This document shows, piece by piece, positions 5,097 to 5,263 of a stretch of DNA of 5,263 nt. The stretch is from Thermoleophilia bacterium (GTDB lineage: Bacteria; Actinomycetota; Thermoleophilia; Miltoncostaeales; Miltoncostaeaceae). The number at the start of each line of letters is the position of its first letter. The stretch's first letter is position 1. Position numbers and translations under genes: made by a program. Under the pieces are notes generated by a model. That model made no database searches. It saw nothing but the letters and a program-made list of their open reading frames with translations, and was not told where the DNA came from. The stretch spans positions 1 to 5,263 of the forward strand of contig JADGPH010000248.1 of NCBI GenBank assembly GCA_017882555.1. The letters run 5' to 3'.

Positions 5097-5258
5097 ATGA
5101 GCACCACAGACGAGCGATACGAGATTGGCGATGCGGTGACGGGTCAGTTCCGCTGTGACGCGTGCGACCTTCTCGTGGTGTCCCCGAGCGAAAACGACGG
5201 CGTGCTCGTTCTTCCGCCGTGCCCACTGTGCCACAACGGCACCTGGCGGCGGGTCTAG
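5097..5258 (+). CDS. 53-aa zinc-ribbon protein (DUF1451-like)
   Basis: This short gene runs from an ATG at 5097, 7 nt after AAGGAG, to a TAG at 5256-5258. The product has two paired cysteine knuckles, C20xxC23 (FRCDAC) and C42xxC45 (PPCPLC), joined by an 18-residue strand-rich linker. It is preceded by an acidic, polar N-terminus containing GDAVTGQF. The order of G-(hydrophobic)-x-CxxC, then a linker ending in LPPCPxC, then a short tail with a Trp, resembles the zinc-ribbon domain seen in DUF1451-type and other small bacterial zinc-ribbon proteins (recalled likeness, not tested). It has no membrane helix and is probably cytoplasmic. The clear ribosome site, regular codon use and intact ribbon make it a real gene despite its size. 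It could bind nucleic acid or protein; its position after a membrane-anchored zinc ribbon may be meaningful or coincidental. Confidence 0.82.
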   Translation: MSTTDERYEIGDAVTGQFRCDACDLLVVSPSENDGVLVLPPCPLCHNGTWRRV

Positions 5259-5263
5259 CTGTA

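Overview
The window is high-G+C bacterial DNA (roughly 60-65% by eye) with dense, short-spaced genes. GTG starts, a probable leaderless gene, TANNNT-type -10 boxes and a zinc alcohol dehydrogenase of a mainly actinobacterial type all suggest an actinobacterial-like chromosome, for example a deep-branching class such as Acidimicrobiia or Thermoleophilia. This lineage call is inference. I see no mobile element, CRISPR array, tRNA or rRNA.

Layout. (1) Bases 1-148 (+) hold the last codons of a gene entering from the left, probably an LLM-class flavin-dependent oxidoreductase. It converges on the next block across a 97-bp gap with weak hairpins. (2) Bases 246-2985 form a four-gene minus-strand block, transcribed right to left: an unrecognised 171-aa protein, an unrecognised protein of about 97 aa, a DUF1385/YqhQ-family membrane protein, and an MscS-family mechanosensitive channel. 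Gaps are 23 bp (14 bp with the alternative start of the second gene), 89-106 bp and 9 bp, which fits one operon. (3) Bases 2986-3049 are a 64-bp divergent promoter region centred on a perfect 12-bp palindrome that offers the same -10-like hexamer on both strands. (4) Bases 3050-4057 (+) encode a zinc-dependent alcohol dehydrogenase that appears to start leaderless on GTG. (5) Bases 4157-5258 (+) hold three small genes: a coiled-coil protein with a proline-rich tail, a zinc-ribbon protein with a C-terminal membrane anchor behind a hairpin-bearing leader, and a 53-aa zinc-ribbon protein too short for routine ORF calling.

How they may work together. The MscS channel and the DUF1385 protein are both membrane proteins and look translationally coupled, so they may share an envelope or osmotic role; this is inference from spacing. 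The alcohol dehydrogenase is metabolically unrelated but shares its promoter region with that operon. The three small genes on the right form a run of uncharacterised proteins with strong Shine-Dalgarno sites and GC-rich inverted repeats between them. No established novel system is evident. The best leads are the symmetric divergent promoter, the leader hairpin of the membrane zinc-ribbon gene, and the cluster of small zinc-ribbon genes.
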